Below are positions 32,686 through 41,431 of a DNA stretch of 64,000 nt, piece after piece (the first letter of the stretch is position 1; each line of letters begins with the position of its first letter). The stretch is taken from assembly GCF_036402745.1 (NCBI RefSeq), contig NZ_DASWSJ010000087.1, positions 25,184 through 89,183 on the forward strand, in the 5' to 3' direction. The translations under genes and the position numbers were made by a program. The notes beneath the pieces are model-generated. The model was given only the letters and a program-made list of their open reading frames with translations. It was not told the DNA's origin and ran no database searches. The stretch comes from Actinophytocola sp036402745. Lineage in GTDB: Bacteria > Actinomycetota > Actinomycetes > Mycobacteriales > Pseudonocardiaceae.

Positions 32686-34167
32686 TCAGGAGTAGAGCTC
32701 CACCTCGCTCACCGTCGACGAGCCGACGACCCGCACCTGCGTGACGGTCGCGTCGACCTTCTGGTAGCTCAGGCAGAAGCCCTTGATGTCGTCGAACCGG
32801 GCGATCTCGCGCCACTGGCCGTCGACGAGGCCCTCCACGCGGGCGTCGGAGGTCACGCCGTACTCGAGCCGCAGGCCGATCTCCTTCAGCCGGCGCGGCT
32901 GGGCGAACGACGCGCGTCCCGTGGTGAGCGCCAGCTTCGCGCCGGCGGCCGGCCGGGTGACCGTGATGAACTTCTTCCACACGCGGTACTTGTTGTCGAC
33001 GGTGAACCCGCTGTCGCCGGCCGGGCAGCCCCACGACGGCGCGCAGTTGTCCCCGACGACGATCACCCGGTCGGCGGCGACGGCGGCGTGGTTCCCGTTG
33101 CCCGACGAGCCGTGGTACGGGTTGCCGCTCGACGGGTAGTTGACGTAGGTGCGGCGGGCCTGGATGAAGCTGTTGCCGCCGTCGGTGGAGATCGCGAACC
33201 AGTTGTCGGGCCGGCCGAACCGCAGGGTCATGGCGCCGTTGCCGAGCAGCACGAGGCTGGGGGAGACGCCGTAGCGGCGGACGCCGTCGGAGCCGGGGCG
33301 GATCGAGTAGCCGGGGTCGTAGGAGATCGGCAGCACCTTGTGGCCGGTCCACGTCTGGCCGTTGGCGGACCGCGCGGTGATCAGCTTGATGTGCTTGCGC
33401 GAGGACCCGGCCGGCACGACCTCGTCCTGGGTGACGACGGCGACCATCTCGCCGTTCGGCGCCCACGCGATGCCGGCCTCGTTGTACTGCTGCGTCGCCG
33501 ACGACTGGATGATCGGGCCGTAGCGGGTCCAGGTGACGCCCTTGTCGCGGCTGATGGCGACCTCGGTGCGGGTGCCGGGATCGCCGGTGTACCGCGTGTA
33601 GTAGGAGAGGTAGAGGTTGCCGGCCGCGTCGGAGATCATGCCCTGGTTGACCCGGAGCCCGCGGTTCATGCCGCCCCAGGTCAAGCCGGACGTGGTGGTC
33701 AGCGTCGAGGCGACCGGGGTCCACGACACCCCGTCGTTGGTGGACTTCTTGACGCGCAGGTTCACCGACGTGGTGCTGGCGACGGAGACCGGGATGAAGG
33801 CGACGTCGAGCAGCGAGCCGTCCTTGAGCCGGGTGGTGGTCGAGAACGAGGTGTCGCCGGTCGAGTAGCCGGTGGGGAACGTCTGGCCGCCGTCGGTGGA
33901 GCGCTTGCGGCCGATGACGGGGTCGGCCGAGCCGACGTCGGGGTTCTTGGACCAGGCGTACATGACGGTCTGGCCCATCGCGGAGACGCCGGGGTTACCG
34001 GTGATCGAGCCGTCGGCCGGACCGTTCTCGACGGTGACGGCCGGGGTCTGGGACCAGCCCCACGCGGCTGCGGCGGCCGGCGGCGCGGCCTGCCCTGGGA
34101 TGGGAACGGAGATGATCGCGGCGGCGGTGGCGGCGACAGCGGCCCCGCTGATTAGTCGTGCCCTCAT
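32686..34167 (-). CDS. Secreted Asp-box sialidase-like protein
   Basis: About 493 residues with a signal peptide (M-R-A-R-L, hydrophobic core, G-Q-A-A-P-P). Asp-boxes occur at least five times (S-T-D-G-G-Q-T-F, S-T-N-D-G-V-S-W, S-R-D-K-G-V-T-W, S-T-D-G-G-N-S-F and a degenerate S-A-N-G-Q-T-W), giving a six-bladed propeller as in exo-sialidases. The last 100 residues look like a beta-sandwich module. A catalytic Arg triad cannot be confirmed by eye, so sialidase activity is not certain. ATG 34167 is chosen; an upstream frame lacks a signal peptide. Confidence 0.82.
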   Translation of the reverse strand: MRARLISGAAVAATAAAIISVPIPGQAAPPAAAAAWGWSQTPAVTVENGPADGSITGNPGVSAMGQTVMYAWSKNPDVGSADPVIGRKRSTDGGQTFPTGYSTGDTSFSTTTRLKDGSLLDVAFIPVSVASTTSVNLRVKKSTNDGVSWTPVASTLTTTSGLTWGGMNRGLRVNQGMISDAAGNLYLSYYTRYTGDPGTRTEVAISRDKGVTWTRYGPIIQSSATQQYNEAGIAWAPNGEMVAVVTQDEVVPAGSSRKHIKLITARSANGQTWTGHKVLPISYDPGYSIRPGSDGVRRYGVSPSLVLLGNGAMTLRFGRPDNWFAISTDGGNSFIQARRTYVNYPSSGNPYHGSSGNGNHAAVAADRVIVVGDNCAPSWGCPAGDSGFTVDNKYRVWKKFITVTRPAAGAKLALTTGRASFAQPRRLKEIGLRLEYGVTSDARVEGLVDGQWREIARFDDIKGFCLSYQKVDATVTQVRVVGSSTVSEVELYS

Positions 34168-34369
34168 GATCACCAGCGTGGGCCAGGGCCCTAACACCAC
34201 GCTAACAAGTTCGATGGCCGCAAGGTTTCGCGGCAAACGAGCAAACTTTTGCTCAGAAGTTGCACTCTTTTGGCGGTGTCAGACATATGATGTGGCTCAC
34301 ATTATCGATCGAGCCCTGCGATCCGATCGACCGACGAACGCTCCGCCGACCCACGGAACGGGACCCACC
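34168..34369 (+). promoter_or_regulatory. Divergent promoter region of secreted genes with 16-bp palindrome
   Basis: The 202-bp region between divergent secreted-protein genes is relatively AT-rich. GAGCAAA-CT-TTTGCTC at 34239-34254 is a perfect palindrome. Downstream, TTGCAC (34260-34265) and TATGAT (34286-34291) resemble promoter elements for the plus-strand gene, although their 20-bp spacing is long. Confidence 0.5.
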
Positions 34370-37183
34370 ATGCGAAGAAGCCCGAGGTGGCGTGCCGCCG
34401 CCTGCGCCGGTCTGCTCGTCGTCACCAGCATGGTGACCGTGCTCGCGACGGCTCCCGCCGGGGCACACCCGGTGACCGCCGCCGACTTCCAGCAGGTGGA
34501 GTTGGCCCGGGGGGTGGGCGAAATGGGCGAGCCGATGTCGCTCGCCGTCCTGCCCGATCGGTCGGTCCTGCACACCGCTCGCAGCGGCACGCTGCGCCGC
34601 ACCGACGCGTCGGGCACCACCTCGGTGATCGGCACGCTGCCGGTGTACTCCCACGACGAGGAGGGCCTGCAGGGCGTCGGCGTGGATCCCGGCTTCGCCA
34701 CCAACCGGTTCATCTACCTCTACCATGCCCCGCCACTGTCCACTCCGGCCGGTGACGCACCGGCCGGCGGCACGGACTTCTCCGCCTGGAACGGCGTGAA
34801 CCGGTTGTCCCGCTTCACCCTCAACGCCGACTACACCCTCAACCTGGCCAGCCAGGTGGCCGTGCTCGACGTGCCCGCCAGCCGCGGCATCTGCTGCCAC
34901 GTCGGCGGGGACATCGACTTCGACGCCGCCGGCAACCTCTACCTGACGACGGGCGACGACACCAACCCGTTCGACTCGAGCGGCTACTCGCCGATCGACG
35001 AGCGGGCCGACCGCAACCCCGCCTACGACGCCCAGCGCAGCGCCGCCAACACGAACGACCTGCGCGGCAAGGTGTTGCGCATCAAGGTGAACGCGAACGG
35101 CACGTACTCCGTCCCGGCCGGCAACCTGTTCGCGCCCGGCACCGCGCGCACCCGCCCGGAGATCTACGCGATGGGCTTCCGCAACCCGTTCCGCATGAGC
35201 GTGGACAAGGCGACCGGCGTGGTCCACCTCGGCGACTACGGCCCGGACGCCGGGTCGGCCAGCGCCACCCGGGGTCCCGGCGGGCAGGTCGAGTTCAACC
35301 GGATCACCTCGGCCGGCAACTACGGCTGGCCCTACTGCACCGGCTCGAACACCACCGGCGAGACCTACGTCGACTTCACGTTCCCGTCCGGCCCGTCCGG
35401 CGCCCGCTTCGACTGCGCCGCCCCGGTCAACAACTCCCCGCACAACACCGGGCTCACCACGCTCCCCGCCGCGCGAGCGGCGTGGATCTCCTACGACGGC
35501 TGCTCGGTCCCCGCGTTCGGCTGCGGCTCGGAGTCGCCGATGGGCGGCCCCGTCTACCACTACGACCCGAACCTGAACTCCTCGGTGAAGTTCCCCGCCC
35601 TGCTGGACGGGCACGTCTTCCTCGGCGAGTACGGCCGCCGGTGGCTGCGCACCGCGCACGTCGGCGCCGACGGCACGGTCGGGCAGCTCGACACCTTCCC
35701 GTGGACCGGCACCCAGGTCATGGACCTGGCGTTCGGCCCGGACGGCGCGCTGTACGTGCTGGACTACGGCACCGGCAGCTTCGGCGGCGACGCCAACTCC
35801 GCGCTGTACCGCATCGAGTACAACCCGGGTGGCAACCGGGCACCCACGGCGGTGGCCGGCGCGAACCGGACCTCCGGCCCGGCGCCGCTGACGGTGAGCT
35901 TCTCCTCGGCCGGCTCGGCGGACCCCGAGGGCGGGGCGCTGACCTACCTGTGGGACTTCGGCGACGGCACCACCTCCACCGCCGCCAACCCGACCAAGAC
36001 CTACTCCGCCAACGGCCAGCGCACGGCGACGCTGACGGTCACCGACCCGGGCGGGCGAACGGGCAACGCCAGCGTCGTGATCACCGTCGGCAACACCGCG
36101 CCGGCGGTCGCCCTCAGCACGCCGGTCGACGGGTCCACGTTCAGCTTCGGGGACACCGTGCCGTACACGATCACGGTGACCGACCCGGAGGACGGCACGA
36201 TCGACTGCACGAGGGTCACGCTGACCTACGTGCTCGGCCACGACAGCCACGGCCACCCGATCACCTCGAAGACCGGCTGCTCCGGCACGATCACCATCCC
36301 GGTCGACGGCGAGCACGACACCGCGGCGAACCTGTACGCGGTGTTCGACGCCGAGTACACCGACCGCGGCGCGAACGGCCAGCCCGCGCTGACCACCCAC
36401 GCGCAGAACCGGTTGCAGCCGGCGCACCGCCAGGCCGAGCACTACAGCGGCCAGTCCGGCACGAGCCTGATCGACAAGGCCGCCGCCGAGGGTGGCCGGA
36501 CCGTCGGCGACATCACCAACGGCGACTGGATCGCGTTCCAGCCCTACGCGCTCGGTGGCGTCGACCGGATCTCCGCGCGGGTGTCCTCCGGCGGGTCCGG
36601 CGGCACGCTGACCGTGCGGGCCGGCTCGGCGACCGGCACGGTGCTCGGCTCCATGGCCGTACCGGTGACCGGCGGCTGGGAGACCTTCGCCGACGTGTCC
36701 ACGAGCCTGTCCGGCGCCCCGGCGGGAACCACGACGCTGTACCTGACCTTCTCCGGCGGCACCGGCGCGCTGTTCGACGTGGACGCGTTCACGCTGTCCC
36801 GGGCGACCGGCCAGGGGCCGATCCGGGGGAGCGGCCGGTGCGTCGACATCGCGGGGGCCGCCACCGCGGACGGCACCAACGTCCAGCTCTACGACTGCAA
36901 CGCGACCGCCGCGCAGACGTGGACGGTCAGCGGCGCGACCCTGCGCGCCCTGGGCAAGTGCATGGACGTCGCCGGTGGCGCCACCGCGGACGGCACCCGG
37001 GTGCAGCTGTGGACCTGCAACGGATCCGGCGCCCAGAACTGGGCCACCCAGGCCGACGGCACCCTGCGCAACCCGCAGTCCGCCAAGTGTCTCAACCCCG
37101 CCGGCGGCAACACCGCCGGCGGCACGCAGTTGGTCATCTCCCCCTGCACCGGCGCCGCGAGCCAGCGCTGGACCCTGCCCTGA
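34370..37183 (+). CDS. Secreted sugar dehydrogenase-like protein with PKD, CBM6-like and ricin-lectin domains
   Basis: A 937-residue secreted multidomain enzyme. The signal peptide (R-R-S-P-R-W-R, core, P-A-G-A-H) is cleaved near residue 33. Residues 35-490 are a glucose/sorbosone dehydrogenase-type six-bladed propeller (H-D-E-E-G-L-Q-G-V-G-V-D-P, Y-A-M-G-F-R-N-P-F-R, L-A-F-G-P-D-G-A-L-Y) likely to bind PQQ. A PKD domain follows (about 500-585, Y-L-W-D-F-G-D-G), then a CBM6-like beta-sandwich (690-815) and a C-terminal ricin-type lectin with Q-x-W repeats (820-937). The next gene follows 10 bp later. Likely role: oxidation of sugar or glycoside substrates outside the cell. Confidence 0.88.
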   Translation: MRRSPRWRAAACAGLLVVTSMVTVLATAPAGAHPVTAADFQQVELARGVGEMGEPMSLAVLPDRSVLHTARSGTLRRTDASGTTSVIGTLPVYSHDEEGLQGVGVDPGFATNRFIYLYHAPPLSTPAGDAPAGGTDFSAWNGVNRLSRFTLNADYTLNLASQVAVLDVPASRGICCHVGGDIDFDAAGNLYLTTGDDTNPFDSSGYSPIDERADRNPAYDAQRSAANTNDLRGKVLRIKVNANGTYSVPAGNLFAPGTARTRPEIYAMGFRNPFRMSVDKATGVVHLGDYGPDAGSASATRGPGGQVEFNRITSAGNYGWPYCTGSNTTGETYVDFTFPSGPSGARFDCAAPVNNSPHNTGLTTLPAARAAWISYDGCSVPAFGCGSESPMGGPVYHYDPNLNSSVKFPALLDGHVFLGEYGRRWLRTAHVGADGTVGQLDTFPWTGTQVMDLAFGPDGALYVLDYGTGSFGGDANSALYRIEYNPGGNRAPTAVAGANRTSGPAPLTVSFSSAGSADPEGGALTYLWDFGDGTTSTAANPTKTYSANGQRTATLTVTDPGGRTGNASVVITVGNTAPAVALSTPVDGSTFSFGDTVPYTITVTDPEDGTIDCTRVTLTYVLGHDSHGHPITSKTGCSGTITIPVDGEHDTAANLYAVFDAEYTDRGANGQPALTTHAQNRLQPAHRQAEHYSGQSGTSLIDKAAAEGGRTVGDITNGDWIAFQPYALGGVDRISARVSSGGSGGTLTVRAGSATGTVLGSMAVPVTGGWETFADVSTSLSGAPAGTTTLYLTFSGGTGALFDVDAFTLSRATGQGPIRGSGRCVDIAGAATADGTNVQLYDCNATAAQTWTVSGATLRALGKCMDVAGGATADGTRVQLWTCNGSGAQNWATQADGTLRNPQSAKCLNPAGGNTAGGTQLVISPCTGAASQRWTLP

Positions 37184-37193
37184 GAGGAACGAC

Positions 37194-38900
37194 ATGCGAC
37201 ACCCTGTCCGCTCTGTCGCCGCGGTGGCCGCAGCCATCGCGGTGATCATGGCCTGCGGCGTCAGCACGCCGGCGAGCGCGGCCGACGCGCCGTACGACGT
37301 GCTGGTGTTCTCCAAGACCGTCGGCTTCCGGCACGACTCGATCCCCATCGGGATCCAGACGTTCCGGGAGCTCGGCGCGGCCAACAACTTCACCGTGACC
37401 GCCAGCGAGGACGCCAACGCGTTCAACACCGGCAACCTGGCGCAGTTCGAGGCGGTGGTGTTCCTCAACACCACCGGTGACGTCCTCAACGCCACCCAGC
37501 AGACCGCGTTCGAGTCCTACATCCGCGGCGGCGGCGGGTACGTGGGCGTGCACTCCGCGTCGGACACCGAGTACGACTGGGCGTTCTACGGCGAGCTGGT
37601 GGGTGCGTACTTCTCCTCGCACCCGGCGATCCAGCAGGTGACCGAGCGGGTGGAGAACCGGGCGCACGCGGGCACCGCGCACCTCGGGCAGACCTGGGTC
37701 CGCACCGACGAGCTGTACAACTACCGAACCAACGTCCGCGCCAGCGCGCGCGTACTGGCCACGCTGGACGAGTCGAGCTACTCAGGCGGCACCATGGGCG
37801 CCGACCACCCGCACACCTGGTGCAAGGCCTACCAGGGCGGGCGCTCGTTCTACACCGGCAACGGCCATACCCAGGCGAGCTACAGCGAGCCGGCCTTCCG
37901 GTCGATGCTGCTCGGTGGCGTCCGGTACGCCGCGAACCGGACCAAGGCCGACTGCCGGGCGGAGAACGGCTACACCAACCTCTACAACGGTTCCACGACC
38001 GGGTGGTCGCAGGCCGGCCCCGGCAGCTTCACCAACGCCGACGCCACCCTCACCTCGGTCGGCGGCATGGGGCTGTTCTGGTACAGCACCAAGGAGTTCG
38101 GCGCCTACTCGCTCAAGCTCGACTGGAAGATGCCCGGCGACGACAACTCCGGCGTGTTCCTCGGCTTCCCGGCCAGCAGCGACCCGAACTCGGCGGTGAA
38201 CAACGGGTACGAGGTGCAGATCGACGCCACCGACACACCCGACCGCACCACCGGCGCGGTGTACGGCTTCAAGTCCGCGGACCTCGCCGCCCGCGACGCC
38301 GCGCTGAACCCGCCTGGTGAGTGGAACACCTACGAGCTGCTGGTCGAGGGCGAGCACCTGCAGGTGTTCCTGAACGGCGTCAAGATCAACGACTTCACCA
38401 ACACCGACCCGGCCCGCTCGCTCACCAACGGCTACATCGGCATCCAGAACCACGGCACCGGCGACGACGTCTCCTTCCGCTCGATCCGGATCAAGGAGCT
38501 CGGCGGGACCGTCCCCCCGCCGCGGACGGGCCCGATCACCGGGATCGGCGGCAAGTGCGTCGACATCTCGGCGTCCGCCACCGCGGACGGCACCAAGATC
38601 CAGCTCTACACGTGCAACGGGACCGGCGCGCAGACCTGGACGGTGTCCGGTAGCACGCTCACCGCGCTCGGCAAGTGCTTGGACGTCTCCGGCGGCGGCA
38701 CCGCGGACAACACCAAGGTGCAGCTGTGGACGTGCAACGGGAGCGGCGCGCAGAACTGGACCGCCCAGGCCGACGGCACGCTGCGCAACCCGCAGTCCGC
38801 CAAGTGCCTGACCCCGTCCGCCGGCGGCACCGCCGACGGCACCCAGCTCGTCATCCTGACCTGCAACGGCGCGGCGAACCAGCGGTGGACCGCGCCCTGA
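37194..38900 (+). CDS. Secreted ThuA-DUF1080-ricin lectin protein
   Basis: A 568-residue secreted protein. After a signal peptide (A-S-A|A-D-A near residue 30), residues 34-250 form a ThuA-like, GATase-fold domain (V-F-S-K-T-V-G-F-R-H-D, F-L-N-T-T-G-D-V, G-V-H-S-A-S-D-T-E). Residues 260-450 are DUF1080, the 3-keto-disaccharide hydrolase-type jelly roll (L-K-L-D-W-K-M-P-G-D-D-N-S-G-V-F). The last 115 residues are a ricin-type lectin nearly identical to that of the upstream gene. ThuA and DUF1080 proteins act on 3-keto sugars, so with the sugar dehydrogenase-like partner this pair may oxidise and cleave an external glycoside. GAGAGGA precedes ATG 37194. Confidence 0.88.
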   Translation: MRHPVRSVAAVAAAIAVIMACGVSTPASAADAPYDVLVFSKTVGFRHDSIPIGIQTFRELGAANNFTVTASEDANAFNTGNLAQFEAVVFLNTTGDVLNATQQTAFESYIRGGGGYVGVHSASDTEYDWAFYGELVGAYFSSHPAIQQVTERVENRAHAGTAHLGQTWVRTDELYNYRTNVRASARVLATLDESSYSGGTMGADHPHTWCKAYQGGRSFYTGNGHTQASYSEPAFRSMLLGGVRYAANRTKADCRAENGYTNLYNGSTTGWSQAGPGSFTNADATLTSVGGMGLFWYSTKEFGAYSLKLDWKMPGDDNSGVFLGFPASSDPNSAVNNGYEVQIDATDTPDRTTGAVYGFKSADLAARDAALNPPGEWNTYELLVEGEHLQVFLNGVKINDFTNTDPARSLTNGYIGIQNHGTGDDVSFRSIRIKELGGTVPPPRTGPITGIGGKCVDISASATADGTKIQLYTCNGTGAQTWTVSGSTLTALGKCLDVSGGGTADNTKVQLWTCNGSGAQNWTAQADGTLRNPQSAKCLTPSAGGTADGTQLVILTCNGAANQRWTAP

Positions 38901-38907
38901 CCCAGCG

Positions 38908-38959
38908 CTGACGGTGGTCCCTGACGGTGGCCCCTGACAGTGGCCTCTGACGGTGGCCT
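38908..38959 (+). repeat. Four 13-bp tandem repeats
   Basis: Four head-to-tail copies of CTGACGGTGGCCY, at 38908, 38921, 38934 and 38947. Unit 1 ends GTCC and unit 3 has an A in place of G; otherwise they are the same length and sequence. They lie immediately after the lectin gene stop. Confidence 0.85.
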
Positions 38960-39000
38960 CCGCCCGGCGCCCGGCACAGTCCGGCGGTCAGGCGGAGGCC
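38955..39000 (+). terminator. Hairpin after the secreted sugar-enzyme operon
   Basis: GGCCTCCGCC (38955-38964) pairs perfectly with GGCGGAGGCC (38991-39000) across a 26-nt loop that includes smaller CCGG complements. It follows the last gene of the operon. Confidence 0.55.
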
Positions 39001-39067
39001 ATCGCGATGGTGGCGCTGCGCCCGAAGGCGTGCGCCGTGGCCGTCGTGCCCCGGTGTAGTGCGGTGA

Positions 39068-39098
39068 GGGCCCGAGGGCTGCTGGGCGCCTCGGGCCC
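39068..39098. terminator. Second strong hairpin (10-bp arms)
   Basis: GGGCCCGAGG (39068-39077) and CCTCGGGCCC (39089-39098) are perfect complements around an 11-nt loop. It may be a second terminator or a structured element upstream of the AraC gene. Confidence 0.5.
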
Positions 39099-39255
39099 GC
39101 GGACAGCGGCGAGGTCCGGGCCGGGTGTCCGCTGTACGGAGCAGACCGCGCCGCCATCCGGACGGCAACTCGGCGGCGGCCGGGTTTGCGCATTGCGGCC
39201 CAGACCGTGCGCTGCAGAGGCAGGCGCGGGGTGGTTCGCGAGGTACCGTCTGGTC

Positions 39256-40233
39256 GTGCGCGCGTCCAGGACACCAGTTGACCGCGTCGAGTTCGCGACC
39301 CGCGACCGGGACGAGGCGGCCGAGTTCATCCGGCAGGTCTACTGCGGCTACCGCCCCCGGTTCGGGAACGAGCGGGCCAACACCGAGTTCCGGGTCCGCT
39401 CGGGGACGAACGCGGAGCTCGCCGCCGACCGGGTCCGCCTGTCGATGAACTTCGGGGTCACCGCCGAGCCCGTGGACCAGCTGATCTTCGGCGTCATGGG
39501 GCGCGGGCGGATGCGGCTCGCCGCCGACGACGGGGAGGAGCGGAACGTCGTCCGCGGCGACAGTTTCCTCTACCGGCCGGCGGTCGCCACCGACGTGGAG
39601 TGGCACGACATCGAGGTCGGCGTGGTCCGGCTGCCGGTGGCCCCCGTGGCCGAGCTGGCCGAGCAGCAGGCCGGCATCGACGGTGCTGACCTGCGGTTCG
39701 AGTCCATGGTGCCGGTGTCGGCGGCCATGGCCCGGCACTGGCGGTGCGTGACCGGGCTGGTCAGCCAGGAGCTGCTCACCCCCGACTCGGCGATGAGCAA
39801 CCCGCTGGTGGCCGAGCAGCTGCTCCGCACCGTCGCCGCCGCAGCGCTGGCGACGTTCCCGAACACGGCCATGATCGCCGACCACGTGCCGGGTCCGGGC
39901 CGGGTGGCGCCGGCGGCGCTGCGGCGCGCGGTCGCCTTCATCGAGGCCCACGCGACCGAGCCCATCCGCCTCGCGCAGGTCGCGGCGGCCGCCGGGGTCG
40001 GTGTCCGGGCGTTGCAGTACGGCTTCGTCCGCCACTACGGGACCAGCCCGACCGGCTTCCTGCAGCACGTGCGGCTCGAGCGCGCGCACGGCGACCTGCA
40101 GGCCGCCGACCCCACCCGCGGGGACACCGTCGCCGCGATCGCCGCCCGGTGGGGCTTCGCCAAGCCCGGCCGGTTCTCGGTCCGGTACCGCGAGCGCTAC
40201 GGCCGGCCGCCCAGCCAGACCCTGCGCACGTGA
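39256..40233 (+). CDS. AraC-family transcriptional regulator
   Basis: A 325-residue regulator. The N-terminal 180 residues are an AraC_binding_2-like effector domain (F-G-V-T-A-E-P-V-D-Q-L-I-F-G-V-M-G-R-G). The C-terminal 100 residues contain two HTH motifs: I-R-L-A-Q-V-A-A-A-A-G-V-G-V-R-A-L-Q, and V-A-A-I-A-A-R-W-G-F with P-G-R-F-S-V-R-Y-R-E-R-Y-G-R-P-P. GTG 39256 is a reasonable start; no strong ribosome-binding site is visible. Target genes are unknown; it may control neighbouring secreted enzymes. Confidence 0.9.
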   Translation: MRASRTPVDRVEFATRDRDEAAEFIRQVYCGYRPRFGNERANTEFRVRSGTNAELAADRVRLSMNFGVTAEPVDQLIFGVMGRGRMRLAADDGEERNVVRGDSFLYRPAVATDVEWHDIEVGVVRLPVAPVAELAEQQAGIDGADLRFESMVPVSAAMARHWRCVTGLVSQELLTPDSAMSNPLVAEQLLRTVAAAALATFPNTAMIADHVPGPGRVAPAALRRAVAFIEAHATEPIRLAQVAAAAGVGVRALQYGFVRHYGTSPTGFLQHVRLERAHGDLQAADPTRGDTVAAIAARWGFAKPGRFSVRYRERYGRPPSQTLRT

Positions 40234-40320
40234 ACTCCACGGTTTCCCCTACTTGACCGAGTCGATCTCGCGGTGGAAGCGTGCGGATGACCCGTACCGT
40301 CTCCGGCAGATGGGCCTTCC

Positions 40321-41358
40321 ATGCTGAGAAGAGCGCTGGTCGTCGTCGCAACGCTGAGCTGCTTGGTGGGCATTCTGCCCGCGGCCGCGACGGCGCACGG
40401 GCGGGCCGGTGTGGTCAGCGAACGCATGCTCTCCGACCGGCTGATGGAGCTCGTCGTCCACTCCGACGCGCTGCACGCCGACGTCGGCGTGCGGCTGTTG
40501 CTGCCCAAGGACTGGCACGCGAAGCCCGGCAAGAAGTGGCCGACCCTGTACCTGCTGCACGGCTGCTGCACTGTCCAAGATGGACACGTCGAGTGGACCA
40601 CCTACAGCGACGTGGCCGAGTACACCGCGAACCTCGACGCGCTCATCGTCATGCCCGAGGGCGGGGACGTCGGGTTCTACTCGGACTGGCTGTCCGGGCC
40701 GGCGTGGGAGACGTTCCACCTCACCGAGCTGCGCCGGCTGCTCGAGCGCCAGTACCGGTCGGGCGAGGACCGGGCGATCGCGGGCCTGTCGATGGGCGGG
40801 TTCGGCGCGTTGTCCTACGCCGCACGGAATCCGGGCATGTTCAAGGCGGCGGCCTCCTACAGCGGTCTGGTGCACACGACGCACCAGGGCCTGGCCACGG
40901 CCGCCGGGATACAAGGCCTGGTGGCCTCCTACGGCGAGGATCCCACCGCACTGTGGGGAGATCCGGTCACCCAGGCCAGCACCTGGGCGGCACACAACCC
41001 GTACGACCTCGCGAGGCGGCTGCGCGGCCTCCCGGTGTTCCTGTCCACGGGCAACGGCGAGCCCGGACCGCTCGACCCGCCGGGCTCCGCGCCGGACGTG
41101 CGCGAGCAGGTGCTCGGCGGGCAGTCGGTCGCGCTGGCCGAACGGCTCGAGGCCGTGGGGGCGAAGAAGGTCACCACGTGCTTCTACGGCGCGGGCACGC
41201 ACACCTGGCCGTACTGGGAGCGTGAGCTGCACCGCTCCCTGCCGATGCTGATGCGTGCCATCGGAGTGCGCTTCGTCGCGCCGACCGCCGCGCCGCGGGC
41301 GGCGGACTGCACCGGCCAGCTGTCGCAAAACGATCCGAATATGTCGTTCCGCGGATGA
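40321..41358 (+). CDS. Secreted esterase D-like alpha/beta hydrolase
   Basis: A 345-residue secreted hydrolase. A signal peptide (R-R-A-L-V-V-V-A-T-L, cleavage after A-T-A) precedes an esterase D/antigen 85-like fold: Y-L-L-H-G-C-C, the nucleophile elbow G-L-S-M-G-G-F-G near residue 158, and a late G-T-H-T-W-P-Y-W that supplies the His. The family includes S-formylglutathione hydrolases and mycolyltransferases. It could deacylate glycans or transfer acyl groups to the envelope. Confidence 0.88.
   Translation: MLRRALVVVATLSCLVGILPAAATAHGRAGVVSERMLSDRLMELVVHSDALHADVGVRLLLPKDWHAKPGKKWPTLYLLHGCCTVQDGHVEWTTYSDVAEYTANLDALIVMPEGGDVGFYSDWLSGPAWETFHLTELRRLLERQYRSGEDRAIAGLSMGGFGALSYAARNPGMFKAAASYSGLVHTTHQGLATAAGIQGLVASYGEDPTALWGDPVTQASTWAAHNPYDLARRLRGLPVFLSTGNGEPGPLDPPGSAPDVREQVLGGQSVALAERLEAVGAKKVTTCFYGAGTHTWPYWERELHRSLPMLMRAIGVRFVAPTAAPRAADCTGQLSQNDPNMSFRG
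40572..40586. repeat. Dispersed motif TGTCC-AAGAT-GGACA
   Basis: Perfect palindrome with 6-bp arms inside the secreted esterase gene, in a different reading phase from the other copies. Uses CAA and GAT. Confidence 0.6.
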
Positions 41359-41374
41359 TCGAAGGCTGTTCCGA

Positions 41375-41429
41375 CACTCAGTATTGATCCTCGGTTTTCG
41401 TCCATAAACGACTACTCGGGGACTGAGTG
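41375..41429 (+). promoter_or_regulatory. Inverted repeat in the leader of the NRPS-like operon
   Basis: CACTCAGT (41375-41382) and ACTGAGTG (41422-41429) are perfect complements separated by 39 nt. The right arm ends 2 bp before the TTG start of the A-T gene and overlaps its ribosome-binding area, so pairing in the mRNA could limit initiation; an operator role is also possible. Confidence 0.45.
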
Positions 41430-41431
41430 AC

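Larger units (their letters stand above)
38901..39255 (+). other. 355-bp gene-free region: tandem repeats and two hairpins
   Basis: No credible gene. It holds four 13-bp tandem repeats (38908-38959), a hairpin with 10-bp arms (38955-39000), a second 10-bp-arm hairpin (39068-39098), and about 150 bp of plain GC-rich DNA before the AraC start. Confidence 0.7.

Noticed and set aside
32686..34167. Firm call as sialidase
   Set aside because: Asp-boxes are clear but the Arg triad and the Tyr/Glu pair cannot be assigned by eye, so the call is left as sialidase-like.
38988..39329. Possible minus-strand small protein in the 38.9-39.3 kb gap
   Set aside because: Low-complexity Arg/Pro/Ala translation and no ribosome-binding site; it overlaps two hairpins and the AraC start.
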